Shown here: positions 11,350 through 21,382 of the stretch, one piece after another
Position numbering within the stretch: position 1 is the first letter of the stretch
Layout of the letters: the number at the start of each line of letters is the position of its first letter
NCBI GenBank assembly: GCA_964059195.1
Contig: CAXKWD010000005.1
Location: 145,353,686 to 145,417,685, forward strand
Direction of reading: 5' to 3'
DNA length: 64,000 nt
Source of the DNA: Ectobius pallidus
Lineage: Eukaryota > Arthropoda > Insecta > Blattodea > Ectobiidae
The notes under the pieces: model-generated
The model's database searches: none
What the model was told of the DNA's origin: nothing
What the model saw: the letters and a program-made list of their open reading frames with translations, nothing else
Position numbers and translations under genes: made by a program

Positions 11350-11615
11350 ACCTGCGTGGTATCGTGTTTAGCGTCGTTGGCTACGTATCCGCAGGCCCGG
11401 GTTCGATCCATGGTACCTTCTCGATTTTCTTAAGGTAAGGAGGTCTGGAACGCGGTGCACTCAGCCTCGTAATTCAAATTGAAGAGCTACTAGATTGAGA
11501 AGTAGCTGCTCCGGTCATGTCCCAAATCATACCATCTGCTTAGGATAGATGACGCAGCGTCAGGATGGTAAGCCTAGTCTCTTCAGATATGCAGCGCCAT
11601 TAGGGAACCCCAGCG
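11350..11615 (+). mobile_element. tRNA-derived SINE family S2, diverged copy
   Basis: A head with TGTTTAGCGTCGTTGGCTAC and B box GGTTCGATCCATGG, followed by GGTGCACTCAGCCTCGTAAT, GAGAAGTAGCTGCTCCGGTC and GATGACGCAGCG, matches copies at 37503, 48687 and 60860. It lacks the segment around ATTAACGGCCGTGGG, so it is internally deleted. Confidence 0.85.
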
Positions 11616-11619
11616 ACTG

Positions 11620-12805
11620 TATATTCAGGGTTAATGTTAGCATGCTTACCATCACGCTTTTATTTCAATTATATTTGCCTTCAGTTCCAAATATTTGCGG
11701 CTTGTTAACCCATGGGCAAGCCTACTGGTCAATTCTTACATGGCTTTACATTCCTTATTGCACGAGGAATGAAGGATCGTCTCTCTGAAGAGAGAAAAAA
11801 GCGTTACTTCAGGTTTTGATGTAAGTATCTAACCTCCCACTGGAATCGTGTTGTGGAGTACTATGAGAGCATGGCGTAGTTGTGGAATCACGGCCCCATG
11901 AAATGAAATTTTGCATATGCGAGCACCGTGTAATATGCTCTCAGATAAAAACGTATGTTGAACTTACACAGTCCTAAACACCATCAAAAATGAGAACATA
12001 GAAGTGATATTCGTTATTAGTATTGAACTATTCAAATAGGCCTACTTGACAACGAATTGCAGGTACGAATCTGTGAGTTCTTATGGTACGGATTTGTAAA
12101 AAGAAAGAAAGAAAGAAATCTCCTTGAAATTTCAAGGGCACAAAATTTCTTCAAAATGAGTAATTCTTTCCCCATTTCCATTTCCCTGAAATGTTCACAA
12201 ATCAGGGTAGCCTTTATTTACATTGTAAAATGCATTATGGAATGGGAGTATGGTAGTAAATTACTTTTATGAAAGCAAATTAACACAAGAAAACTAATTA
12301 ACTGAAGTTTCCTGTTACTGTGTAGTCTGTTTGAATTGATGACGGAATACAGCTAACTTATTAAAACTAAGAAGAATGAGAAAATAGGACTTCCCACGCC
12401 GAACTTTGTTTGAAATAAATTATGAGGACAGATGAATTCCGTTGTTGGTTCATTGAATGGAATGTTACATACGATACGTCGACACTGAATATATTGCTTC
12501 GTCTCTAAATACAAAACATGCTGAACAAACTTTACATGTTATGATTTGTATGGCTTGAATTTAAATTTCTTCAAACTTACAAAAGAGCTGTGCATTTTTG
12601 TTTTCCGGTTTACTTATTTGTTAATGTGGATATAACTCTTAGACAGATTTTCACGAACTGAAGTATAGATTTAAATCTTGCGTACAGGAACATACACCTA
12701 CATAATTATATTTACAAATAGTCCATTTTCCATTTAGGTTTCTAGAGACCAATTAAATCATTGGAAATAAAATTCATGTAAGTCTACGTAGGGTTTTAAT
12801 GATTG
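11620..12805. other. Unassigned stretch
   Basis: No gene or repeat boundary supported. Short open frames have no family motifs. Confidence 0.4.
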
Positions 12806-12808
12806 TTC

Positions 12809-12866
12809 CTCCTCCTCCTCCTCCTCCTCCTCCTCCTCCTCCTCTTCTTCTTCTTCTTCTTCTTCG
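12809..12866. repeat. (TCC)n-(TTC)n microsatellite
   Basis: A TCC run passing directly into TTC repeats. It generates artefact poly-Leu/Phe and poly-Gly/Arg frames on the two strands. Confidence 0.95.
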
Positions 12867-13208
12867 TGTTCTTTGAGCTTTATCTCTCCTATTGTAGGAA
12901 TTTTTTAGGCTTAGAACGTTCATACAAGGGACGGTCAAGTTCAGTAAGTATGTTCTATAGGAAGAGGTGGGGGAGTGTGTCACGCGATGTCAACAAGATT
13001 GCGCTCAGGTGTAATCATGTAGAGATAAAAAGTGAATACGTTCCATGCATGATCAAATAAAATTATATCCGATTTATATTCTACACATAAATGGTGACCA
13101 GTTGTTAATGAATGTAAATGGATTATCCATTACACTTCTGAATTGGAAATATTTCATTCTTGTGTCCGACTTGTGTCCGACATTCTTGTGTCTTGTGTTG
13201 TGTAATAA

Positions 13209-13404
13209 ATAGTTGAATAAAAACACTTTCTTTAACGCACTTTATTTACCTTGGTAAATTTCTGTAAAAGAAATTTCTTTAACGCACTTTATTTACCTTG
13301 GTAAACTTCTGGACGGCCGTTTCGCAGGTGGTGTTCCTGCATCATCAGCAGAAGTTTACCAAAGTAAATAAAGTGCGTTAAAGAAAGTGTTTTTATTCAA
13401 CTAT
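13209..13404. repeat. Penelope-like foldback with hammerhead core
   Basis: About 55 bp beginning ATAGTTGAATAAAAACACTT on the left are the inverse of the right arm ending TTTTTATTCAACTAT. The left arm carries the CTTTAACGCACTTTATTTAC block twice (13229 and 13276). The loop contains GGACGGCCGTTTCGCAGG, typical of Penelope-like terminal repeats. See the ribozyme entry at 13299-13361. Confidence 0.75.
13299..13361 (-). ncRNA. Hammerhead-ribozyme-like motif
   Basis: On the minus strand the order is: stem I strand GGTAAACTTCTG, core CTGATGA (13342-13348), a U then stem II GCAGG...CCTGC, core GAAA (13320-13323), a minimal stem III within ACGGCCGT, GTC (13312-13314), then the complementary stem I strand CAGAAGTTTACC. 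All conserved hammerhead core boxes are present in order. Penelope-like retroelements are known to carry such type I ribozymes with very short stem III. The unpaired U before stem II is a deviation. Predicted self-cleavage would be 3' of GTC, at 13312/13311. Confidence 0.7.
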
Positions 13405-13434
13405 GGAAATATTTGATTCAACATTTATAATGTA

Positions 13435-14287
13435 CTAGCTTAAAAGACCCGGCGTCGCCCGGGTTTTGTATTTTGTAGTTGGAAATTAACTTATGAAGGA
13501 CTTTCGATTTTTAAATTTTAGGTCCTTATATAGGTATTTATAATTTGAAATAGGAAGAACGACTTATTACACTCAAACTATTCCCTCAGAAAGCGCTTGA
13601 TATAGTTTTTTATGGCTCTTAGAGGATGTAGAATTTTGCATCCCTTCGCTTGCACAGCAAGCCTGGTAGGGGTTCAAATAAGAAGAAACAGAAATTCCTG
13701 TAACATAAAGTTGTAATATCGAGGTGGAAAATTTTATTTCCCACTCTCATGTTACCATAAAACTGTTTTGGGGATGAAATTAAACAGAAAGCATGATCAC
13801 TTTCATACTTCTCTCTCCAAAAACCTGCGATATAATATAATAATATACACATTACCATACCTCGTTTTGTTTTCTCTATGTCCAGGGTAGAGAAAGTTAT
13901 GTAACTGCATTATTTTCGTGGATTTCATTCTGTAATATTTATTTATAACATGAATTATTTTGATAACTTCTCTTATTTGTCAAACTTGCATGTCATTTTT
14001 TTTCCAAACCCATCTGATACAATTGGCAACAATATATTCCGTGATTTGGAATTGATAATTCTGTGTAAAAAGGGATTAAGTATTCTGAAAAACGTTTAAT
14101 TTTTGGCATTTAAAATCAACATTTTGCAAAATCCTTTCTTAGTGAGCCCCTACATTATGAAACGAAGGTACTGTCAAAATTCCAAGTCTCTACCTGTTAT
14201 AGTTTAGGCTGTACGTTGATTCCTGTCAGTCAGTCAGTCAGTCATTCATTCAGTCAGTCAGGACAAAGCCTTTTATATATATAGAGA
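13435..14287 (-). mobile_element. Helitron, family H-b
   Basis: Read on the minus strand, the 3' end is CTAG (13435-13438) followed by T, with the GC-rich hairpin ACCCGGGCGACGCCGGGT just inside, as in Helitrons. The 5' side reads TCTCTATATATATAAAAGGC, followed by a (CTGA)n tract near 14225-14262. No Rep/helicase frame is present, so it is non-autonomous. The 5' host base is T rather than the preferred A. Related 5' sequence is at 32798-33172. Confidence 0.75.
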
Positions 14288-14294
14288 AGATAGA

Positions 14295-15000
14295 TGAGAT
14301 GGAAAATTGGGTGTATGTAATCTGTGCCACGGTTGACACCGAATTTGAAATAGAATAAAAATGAGGTATGTAAACTGCGGCACACAGATATGTAACTGCG
14401 CCACAGCGACATGTAGGTTGCGGCAGTAGTTATAGGCAAACAAAAGTTAGACCTAATACGTGAAAGTTCGTTTCTATTCAGTAACAATTTTTTGCACTTG
14501 AGGTGATGGGAACGTACGGTACTTGTCTGTAGGTTGGTATCGTTCTATGTATGTTGGTAACGAGTGCTTTACCTGCGCTATCTTTAGGTTGGTAACAACT
14601 TTTCTCTAGCGAAGCACATCAAAACACAATCTTACTAACGAGTCATTCACTTGTGTTTTACAGTCTCAGAGTCACTGTGTACATTATCTTTTAGTGGTCG
14701 CAATTTCATAACCAGTCCTAAGTCTGGAGAAGTGGAAAGGAAACTGTTGGTGCGTTAGTATGACGGTGACGCCATTTAAATGTAGGTGGCGCAGTTTACA
14801 TCATGCAGGTTGGGGAAAAAGGTAGAAGATTACCTTTTCCCGGAAAATTGTGAATATTGTTATAATAATAATAATAATAATAGGAAAAGTAATAATACGA
14901 GGAAGAATCAAATGAAAACCGCAATTAATTTTTCCCACTATTTTACTGCAGGAAGAATATTTGCTTGTACATTATTTTTCTACTTAGTCCCCACCTAGTT
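14295..15000. other. Unassigned stretch with (ATA)n tract
   Basis: Contains a short AATAAT microsatellite near 14862-14881. Words like GCGCCACAGC and GTAGGTTGCGGC recur loosely between 14395 and 14800, but no boundary can be set. Confidence 0.4.
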
Positions 15001-15008
15001 CAACGCAA

Positions 15009-15298
15009 TTAAGAAATCGGATAGGAAGTGCTTCGATACCGCGTTAGAAAAATTATTTTTGGTAGACGCTGTACCCACTCGTGCACCGCCGATTGGACGT
15101 CTTCATCAGACTTGAACTTCTGCCCTCCAAGGTGATCCTTTAATGGTCCAAAGATGTGGAAATCCGATAGTGCCAAAGCGAAGGAGATTGCTGAGTGCAG
15201 GTGTTTTGCTTCAACATGAGAACGCCCTTCCTCGTATAACAAAGAAATCCGTCGACGACAGCAATCGGATGATGTAAGGCTTAGGTTTCGGTGGCGAA
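15009..15298 (-). pseudogene. Mariner transposase C-terminal fragment behind a splice acceptor
   Basis: The minus strand encodes LALSDFHIFGPLKDHLGGQK followed by FKSDEDVQSAVHEWVQRLPK, the SDFH(L)FGPLK...W region of mariner transposases that normally carries the third catalytic Asp. The DNA-binding and earlier catalytic parts are missing. Upstream on the same strand the sequence CTATTTATGTTGCAG is a good 3' splice site ending at 15299, and the preceding 157 bp match the introns of the exon-like array, so this fragment sits where the last exon of that array would be. The open frame runs in from that acceptor in phase 1. Whether it is ever spliced is unknown. The portion between 15200 and 15298 is not clearly mariner. 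Confidence 0.65.
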
Positions 15299-15455
15299 CT
15301 GCAACATAAATAGCATTAATTAGAAACCAGTTCACAATCTGTATAGTTCAGTGGAAATAGGTTACCATACTCTTTAGTATAAGGCCATGAACGTCTCATG
15401 TTAAATATTCAGATGTAAAAGAGGAACTTAAAAACGCCAGCGCAATGCAACTCAC

Positions 15456-15781
15456 GAGTATAGATGTTATACAGGGCTTCCCTACTCCAGCGTCGCTTTG
15501 ACTTTCTCGCCATGGACCCCCCTCCATAAATCTTCGGGGCCCATGACCCCTCTCGCCATGGACCCCCTTCATAAATCTTCAGGGCCCATGGCCTTCGACT
15601 GGACGCCGTTTCGGTACTGACATCGATGAACTCTGCGTCTTCGGTCGGGTATCTTCGGCGATGACGTTCGCCGATGCTGCTTGATAGCTTGTTTCTGTAT
15701 TAATGTTGACAAAACCACTCCTATGCCGGGACGCTGCTTCGGTAAAGGCCTTGAAGATGCCCTCGTCTCTTCTTCCGGCAA
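15456..15781 (-). other. Exon-like block A1
   Basis: Acceptor TACGTTGCAG ends at 15782; donor is CTC/GTGAGTTGC. It opens in phase 0 as LPEEETRASSRPLPKQRPG, then shifts frame near the TSSPKIPDRRRR segment relative to block 17337-17660 (two extra bases overall). Its 3' part holds two copies of the ATGGGCCC...GAAGATTTATG motif. Confidence 0.55.
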
Positions 15782-15943
15782 CTGCAACGTATATAAAAAT
15801 GAAATTAAAACCAGTTCACAATCTGAATAGTTCACAGGCCAAAGACCACGATACCATACTCTTCAGCATAAGGCCATGAATCCTTCACCTGAACTATTCA
15901 GTTATAAAAGAGGAACAAAAGGCTCCAGAGAAATGCAACTCAC

Positions 15944-16091
15944 CAGTATAGATGTTATACAGGACTTCCCTACTCCAGCGTCGCTTTGCCTTTCTCGCCA
16001 TGGACCCCCTCCGTAAATCTTCAGGGCCCATGACCTTAGCCGAGACGCCGTTTCGGTATTCATAAGGAAGAAGTTTGTCTTAGTCAGTGAT
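15944..16091 (-). other. Exon-like block B1
   Basis: Acceptor ATGGTATGTTACAG, donor CTG/GTGAGTTGC. Only the last base-plus-codon phase keeps it open (SLTKTNFFLMNTETASRLRS... to ...CITSIL), which does not match the phase 0 exit of block 17337-17660. A single copy of the GGGCCC motif. Confidence 0.55.
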
Positions 16092-16141
16092 CTGTAACAT
16101 ACCATAAAATATCTATTTAAAACCAGTTCACGATCTGAATA

Positions 16142-16453
16142 GTAAAAAAGTAAAACAAAAGTAAAGTGTTCCCTATACAGGCCATGTAGGCCCAGGGGGT
16201 TCCAGAAGGTTGAGGATGCCAGATTTTAGACATTCGGCACATGAAGGTGGTAAGGTTGTCAGCCTTACGCATCAGCCGCCTTTACCCCCCAGGATTGCTC
16301 CTGGTACTCATTTCTGTTAGAGGCTGAGTCGACCCCAGGGCCAACAGAGGGAATAGTTCAGTTGAAAAACTCAAACGACCTAATCGGGGATCAAACCCGC
16401 GACCTTCCGGTTTGTAGTGCAGCGCCTCAACCATTACGCTACGGCGTGCCCCG
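16142..16453 (-). mobile_element. tRNA-derived SINE family S1, minus copy
   Basis: Head on the right: GGGGCACGCCGTAGCGTAAT with B box GGGTTTGATCCCCG; tail on the left rich in TTTACTTTTG. A target duplication of about 14 bp (TCACGATCTGAATA) lies at 16128-16141 and 16454-16467. It inserted at the 3' junction of the LINE that follows. Confidence 0.9.
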
Positions 16454-16467
16454 TCACGATCTGAATA

Positions 16468-17219
16468 ATAATAATAATTATTATTATTTAGCCATTAAAT
16501 ACAGTATCGTACAATAGGCTATGTCGATGTAAAAGTTACATATGGTTACATAAATAAACACGTACATTGAACACTAGACATAGTGTATACAGGTGATTTA
16601 TCAAAAATTTATATCAATAAAACCTATTTCAAAAACTTCGTCAATAGTATGAAAAGCCTTAAGAGTTAATCATTCACGCAATATCCTTTTAAAACGTAAC
16701 AAACTTATACTCCTAGCTTTAGTAGGTAAAAGATTAAAAAGCTGAATAACAAAGCTTTGCCTACAACTATTCAAAGCTTTCGATGTACGACAATACATTG
16801 CATTGAGAGCTCCATTGGATCTTATATTATAGCAGTGAACATCAGACCGTAGAGAATACGTATTTTGTCTTTCTTTAATATAAACAAGGCAAGTATAGAT
16901 ATAAATACCTGGAAAAGTTAAAATATTGTTTTCATTAAATAGAAGTTTATAGTGATAATAACTGGCTTTTCTACTTATAATATGTACAGCTGCTGTCTGA
17001 AGTCTAAAGATTTTTATTGTATTTGAGGAATGCCCCCATAAATGTAGGCCTACTCCATACAATAACTGACAATGAAAGAGTGAATGGTATACATTTTTCA
17101 GATGATTTATATTTACAGTATATACTAGTATACGAAGGACATACAGGATCCTTGACAATTTATTACAGATATTAGTTATGTGATCATTCCAAGAAGTTAG
17201 TATCCAGCACAAATACAAG
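16468..17219 (-). pseudogene. 5'-truncated non-LTR retrotransposon inside an array intron
   Basis: The minus strand encodes the thumb and C-terminal part of a jockey/CR1-like reverse transcriptase: TSWNDHITNICNKLSRILYV, then LKNVYHSLFHCQLLYGVGLH, FRLQTAAVHIISRKASYY and LLPTKARSISLLRFKRILRE before the stop at 16670. The 3' untranslated region runs to 16468 and ends in an (ATT)n tail. Flanking bases match the array intron on both sides (CTGAATA at left, TTCACTGGAG at right), so the element landed in that intron. The frame is nearly intact, but the catalytic half is missing by 5' truncation, so it is dead on arrival. Confidence 0.88.
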
Positions 17220-17336
17220 CAATTCACTGGAGATATCTCATGGTACCATACTCTTCAGCATCAGGCCTTGAACCTTTCAAATGACCTATTCAGATGGTAA
17301 AAGGGGAGCAAATAACGCAAAAACTGTTAAACTTAC

Positions 17337-17660
17337 CAGGATTAGAGTTTTAGAGGGCTTCCCTACTCCAGCGTCGCTTTTCCTTTCTCGCCACGGACCC
17401 CCTCCATAAATCTTCGGGGCCCATGACCTCTCTCGCCATGGACCCCCTCCAAAAATCTTCAGGGCCCATGACCTTCGCTGAGACGCCGTTTCGGTACTGA
17501 CATCGATGAACTCTGCATCTTCGGTTGGGTAGTTCGCCGATGACGTTCGCCTATGCTGCTTGGTAGCTTGTATCTTTATTAGTGTTGAGAAAACCACTCC
17601 TAGGCCGGGACGCTGGTTCGGTACAGGCCTTGAAGAAGCCCTCGTCTCTTCTTCCGGCAA
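17337..17660 (-). CDS. Exon-like block A2, fully open
   Basis: This 324-bp block is the only one open across its whole length, entering and leaving in phase 0: acceptor TTTATATACGTTGCAG, donor CTG/GTAAGTTTA. It encodes 108 residues starting LPEEETRASSRPVPNQRPGL, passing through YPTEDAEFIDVSTETASQRR, and then two copies of a 13-14 residue repeat, SWALKIFGGGPWRER and SWAPKIYGGGPWRER, before KSDAGVGKPSKTLIL. The protein is basic, Gly/Arg/Trp-rich in the repeat, with no signal peptide, Cys pair or known domain that I recognise. Neighbouring blocks have frameshifts in the same sequence, so coding function is uncertain; it may be an accidental open frame in a spliced non-coding or satellite unit. 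Confidence 0.4.
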
Positions 17661-17822
17661 CTGCAACGTATATAAAAATGGAATTAAAACCAGTTCAGAA
17701 TCTGAATAGTTCACAGGACAAAGACCACGACACCATACTCTTCAGCATAAGGCCATGAATCCTTCAGCTGAACTATTCAGTTATAAATGAGGAATAAAAG
17801 GCTCTAGGGAAATGCAACTCAC

Positions 17823-18145
17823 CAGTATAGATGTTATACAGCGCTTCCCTACTCCAGCGTCGCTATGTCTTTCTAGCCATGGACCCCCTCCATAAATCTT
17901 CGGGGCCCATGACTTCTCTCGCCATGGACCCCCTCCAAAAATCTTCAGGGCCCATGACCTTTGCTGAGACGCCGTTTCGGTACTGACATCGATGAACTCT
18001 GCGTCTTCGGTTGGGTAGTTCGCCGATGACGTTTGCCGATGCTGCTTGGTAGCTTGTGTCCTTCTTAATGCTGACAAAACCAGTCTACGCCGGGATGCTG
18101 ATTCGGTACAGGCCTTGAAGAAGGCCTCGTCTCTTCGGCTGGCAA
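17823..18145 (-). other. Exon-like block A3
   Basis: Same boundaries as 17337-17660 but one base shorter, so the first part (LPAEETRPSSRPVPNQHPG) runs out of frame and the later part (TSSANYPTEDAEFIDV to ...CITSIL) is open in another frame. Reads as a single frameshift. Confidence 0.55.
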
Positions 18146-18307
18146 CTGCAACGTATATAAAAATGAAATTAAAACCAGTTCACAATCTGAATAGTTCACA
18201 GGCCAAAGACCACTACACCATACTCTTCAGCATAAGGTCATGAATCCTTCACCTGAACTATTCAGTTATAAAAGAGGTATAAAAGACTCCAGAGCAATCC
18301 AACTCAC

Positions 18308-18456
18308 CAGTATAGATGTTATACAGGGCTTCCCTACTCCAGCGTCGCTTTGCCTTTCTCGCCATGGACCCCCCTCCATAAATATTCAGGGCCCATGACC
18401 TTCGCCGGGACGCCGTTTCGGTACTCATAAAGATGAAGTTTGTCTTCCCCATTGAT
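18308..18456 (-). other. Exon-like block B2
   Basis: Acceptor TATGGTATGTTACAG, donor CTG/GTGAGTTGG. One base longer than 15944-16091 because the G run before TCCATGG is longer. No single phase is open throughout. Confidence 0.55.
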
Positions 18457-18620
18457 CTGTAACATACCATAAAAAATCTAGTTAAAACCAGTTCACAATC
18501 TGAATAGTTCACTGGAGACATGTCTCGACACCATACTCTTCAGCATAAGGCCACGAATCTCTCATATGACCTATTCAGATGCTAAAAAGGAGCATAAAAC
18601 GCCAGAGCAAAGCAATTTAC

Positions 18621-18931
18621 CAGTATAGATGTTATACAGGGCTTCCTTACTCCAACGTCGCTTTTCCTTTCTCGCCATGGACCCCCTCCATAAATCTTCG
18701 GGGCCCATGACCTTCCTCGCCATGGACCCCCTCCATAAATCTTCGGGGCCCATGACCTCCGTCGGGACGCCGTTTCGGTACTGACATCGATGAATTCTGG
18801 GTCTTCGGTCGGGTAGTTCGCCGATGCTGCTTGGTAGCTTGTATCCTTATTAGTGTTGAGAAAACCAGTCCTACGCCGGGACGCTGCTTCAGTACAGGCC
18901 TTGAAGAAGTCCTCGTCTCTTCTTCCGGCAA
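18621..18931 (-). other. Exon-like block A4
   Basis: Opens LPEEETRTSSRPVLKQRPG; it is 13 bp shorter than 17337-17660 through a deletion after TKQHRRT, so it continues as RPKTQNSSMSVPKRR and stops after KATLE. Donor CTG/GTAAATTGC is weaker than the others. Confidence 0.5.
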
Positions 18932-19093
18932 CTGCAACGTATATAAAAATGAAATTAAAACCAGTTCATAATCTGAATAGTTCACAGGCCAAAGACCACG
19001 ACACCATACTCTTCAGCATAAGGCCATGAATCCTTCACCTGAACTATTCAGTTATAAAAGAGGAACAAAAGGCTCCAGAGAAATGCAACTCAC

Positions 19094-19261
19094 CTGTATA
19101 GATGTTATACAGGACTTCCCTACTCCAGCGTCGCTTTTCCTTCGCCATGGACCCCCCTCCATAAATCTTCGGGGCCCATGACCTCTCTCGCCATGGACCC
19201 CACTCCATAAATCTTCAGGGCCCATGACCTTCGCCAAGACGCCGTTTCGGTAGCAAGAGAT
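19094..19261 (-). other. Exon-like block B3
   Basis: Short type with two copies of the GGGCCC motif. Acceptor ATGGTATGTTACAG, donor CAG/GTGAGTTGC. Frame changes between the two motif copies. Confidence 0.5.
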
Positions 19262-19798
19262 CTGTAACATACCATAAAAAATTGAATTAAAATCAGTTCA
19301 CAATCTGAATAGTTCAGTGGAGAAAGATCATGATACCATGCCCTTCAGCTAAGGCCATCATTCTCTTGTATGAACTGTTGAGTTTTAATCCACTTGAAAC
19401 AAATATCATATGTTTAGGACGCAAAACAGAAGCTAATAAAGCTAATGAAGACTGAGGAGTACATATACCGGTACTTGATTTGTTAAAATATTCACATGGA
19501 GCCTTGAGCCTTAATTGGGGGACTTGTGATGAAAAAATGGACCAAAAACGTGTATTTTTTTTAAATTCCATATAAATTCTATTCAATTTAGATTTATTAA
19601 AAACAGCATTGCACTATGACGTCTGACAGCTGATCGGCAGCCATTTTACTTTCTCGCATATGCGTAGTGTAGAGGAAGTATTGGCTCTAACGGTTGTAGT
19701 AAAAATGCAAATTTGGAACCTCCTATTTATGACTAATAAAATAGATATATTTGTTTTATATAAATTTACTTAGAGGGTAGTTTACTCGAGTCCATTTT

Positions 19799-19840
19799 CG
19801 ATTTAGAGTTTTAGAGGGCTTCCCTACTCCAGCGTCGCAT
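19799..19840 (-). repeat. Shard of the array exon
   Basis: About 40 bp (minus GCGACGCTGGAGTAGGGAAG then CCCTCTAAAACTC) match the donor-side end of block 17337-17660, without the rest of the exon. Confidence 0.7.
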
Positions 19841-20524
19841 ATAACGTCTTTATTGTTTATAGCAATGATTTTACAACCAGTTTTAACCCCTTTTTGCGTT
19901 TACCGAATACTGTGATTTTTACATTTATCAGTTTCAAAGTGTAATAAGTAATAACTTAGACGTTATTGAATGTAATTGCATGAAATTTTCAGAGACTCCT
20001 CAGGATGTTTTAATAAACAGATCCACCATATTGATTTTCAATATTCACATTATTGTTCACATTAAGGATATGTAGGCTAATGTATGATATTTTTATGAAA
20101 TTTAGAAAGTTAAAACCATATTTTTTTTAATATCCAAATACGAATATGAAAATTTAGCCTGGTGGATTTTTATGGCGTTCATAAGTTTTATTTCAAGCCC
20201 CAATACTAATTTCTTTGTGAAAGTATGTAGAAGTTATGACATTTTGCATCTGCATCTACATTTCTATTGTTTTCTTACTGTGGGTAACGAACCAGTGGTC
20301 CTGAAACTGAAATAAATGTTTTAGTCCTGATTTGTATGCTATTTGAACATAATCATTCATTGCAATATACCCTAAGTGAAAGAGGATTGAAAATAAAATG
20401 CTATAGGCCCCTTAATGAGCATATTTTAAGAACAATATAATTCGTTCATTTATTTTTTCCCGCCATAGTTGCTGAAGACTTGAACATGAAAATTTAATCT
20501 TGCCTATAGAGATAAGTGCACATA

Positions 20525-20550
20525 TTTATTATTATTGTTATTATTATTAC

Positions 20551-20609
<59 letters not shown>
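20525..20609. repeat. (ATT)n microsatellite
   Basis: An interrupted, then pure, ATT run directly upstream of the SINE at 20620. Confidence 0.95.
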
Positions 20610-20613
<4 letters not shown>

Positions 20614-20619
20614 TATTGA

Positions 20620-20897
20620 CGTACGTCGTGGCGTAGTGGTTCAGGCAATGCGCTACAATCCGGAAGATTGCGGGCTTGATTCCCGATGAGGTCGTAGAGA
20701 TTTTTCAATTAGCCTAAACCTTCTGGTGGTACTATGGTCTGGGGTAGACTCAGCCCCTAACAGAAATTAGTACCAGGAGCAATCCTAGGGGTTCAAGGCG
20801 GCCATGTTTTGAATGTCTAAAATCGGGGAGCCTCAAGCTCCTGGAAACCTTTGGGCCTCCATGGCCTGTATAGAGAACACTTTACTTTTACTTTACA
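20620..20897 (+). mobile_element. SINE family S1, plus copy
   Basis: Head CGTGGCGTAGTGGTTCAGGC and a diverged B box (GGGCTTGATTCCCG), then the family body (CTTCTGGTGGTACTATGG, GAGCAATCCTAGGGG, CTCCATGGCCTGTATAGAG) and a CTTTACTTTTACTTTA tail. Confidence 0.88.
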
Positions 20898-21048
20898 AAC
20901 GGGTAATCTTGCATTTTTCGGTTTTTATGTACTAATATGACCTATATAATAAAATTTATCTACATATAGGACATTTTGAATGTTCATCAAATTGTGGGCC
21001 TGGATGTGTTAAAGAGGAACGTATTTATTCCAGAGCGATCCAACTCAC

Positions 21049-21218
21049 AAGTACAGATGTTAATACAGGGCTTCCCTACTCCAGCGTCGCTTTGCCTTTC
21101 TTGCCATGGACCCCCCTCCATAAATCTTCGGGGCCCATGACCTTTCTCGCCATGGACCCCTCCATAAATCTTCAGGGCCCATGACCTTCGCTGGGACGCC
21201 GTTTCGGTAGTAATAGAT
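21049..21218 (-). other. Exon-like block B4
   Basis: Short type, two GGGCCC motif copies with different G-run lengths. Acceptor TTTGGTATGTTACAG, donor CTT/GTGAGTTGG. Confidence 0.5.
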
Positions 21219-21382
21219 CTGTAACATACCAAAAAAATTAAGTTAAAACCAGTTCACAATCTGAATAGTTCACAGGAAAAAGACCACGACACCATACTCT
21301 TCAGCATAAGGCCATGAATCCTTCACCTGAACTATTCAGTTACAAAAGAGGAAAATACAGATACCTGAGCGATGCAACTCAC

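Larger units (their letters stand above)
19392..20985. other. Insert within an array intron
   Basis: Intron similarity stops near 19390 and resumes near 20990. Between them are AT-rich sequence, a partial exon copy at 19799, an (ATT)n tract and a SINE. Boundaries of a single inserted element were not found. Confidence 0.45.

Noticed and set aside
12774..13060. Poly-Leu and poly-Arg/Gly proteins
   Set aside because: They are translations of the (TCC)n-(TTC)n microsatellite.
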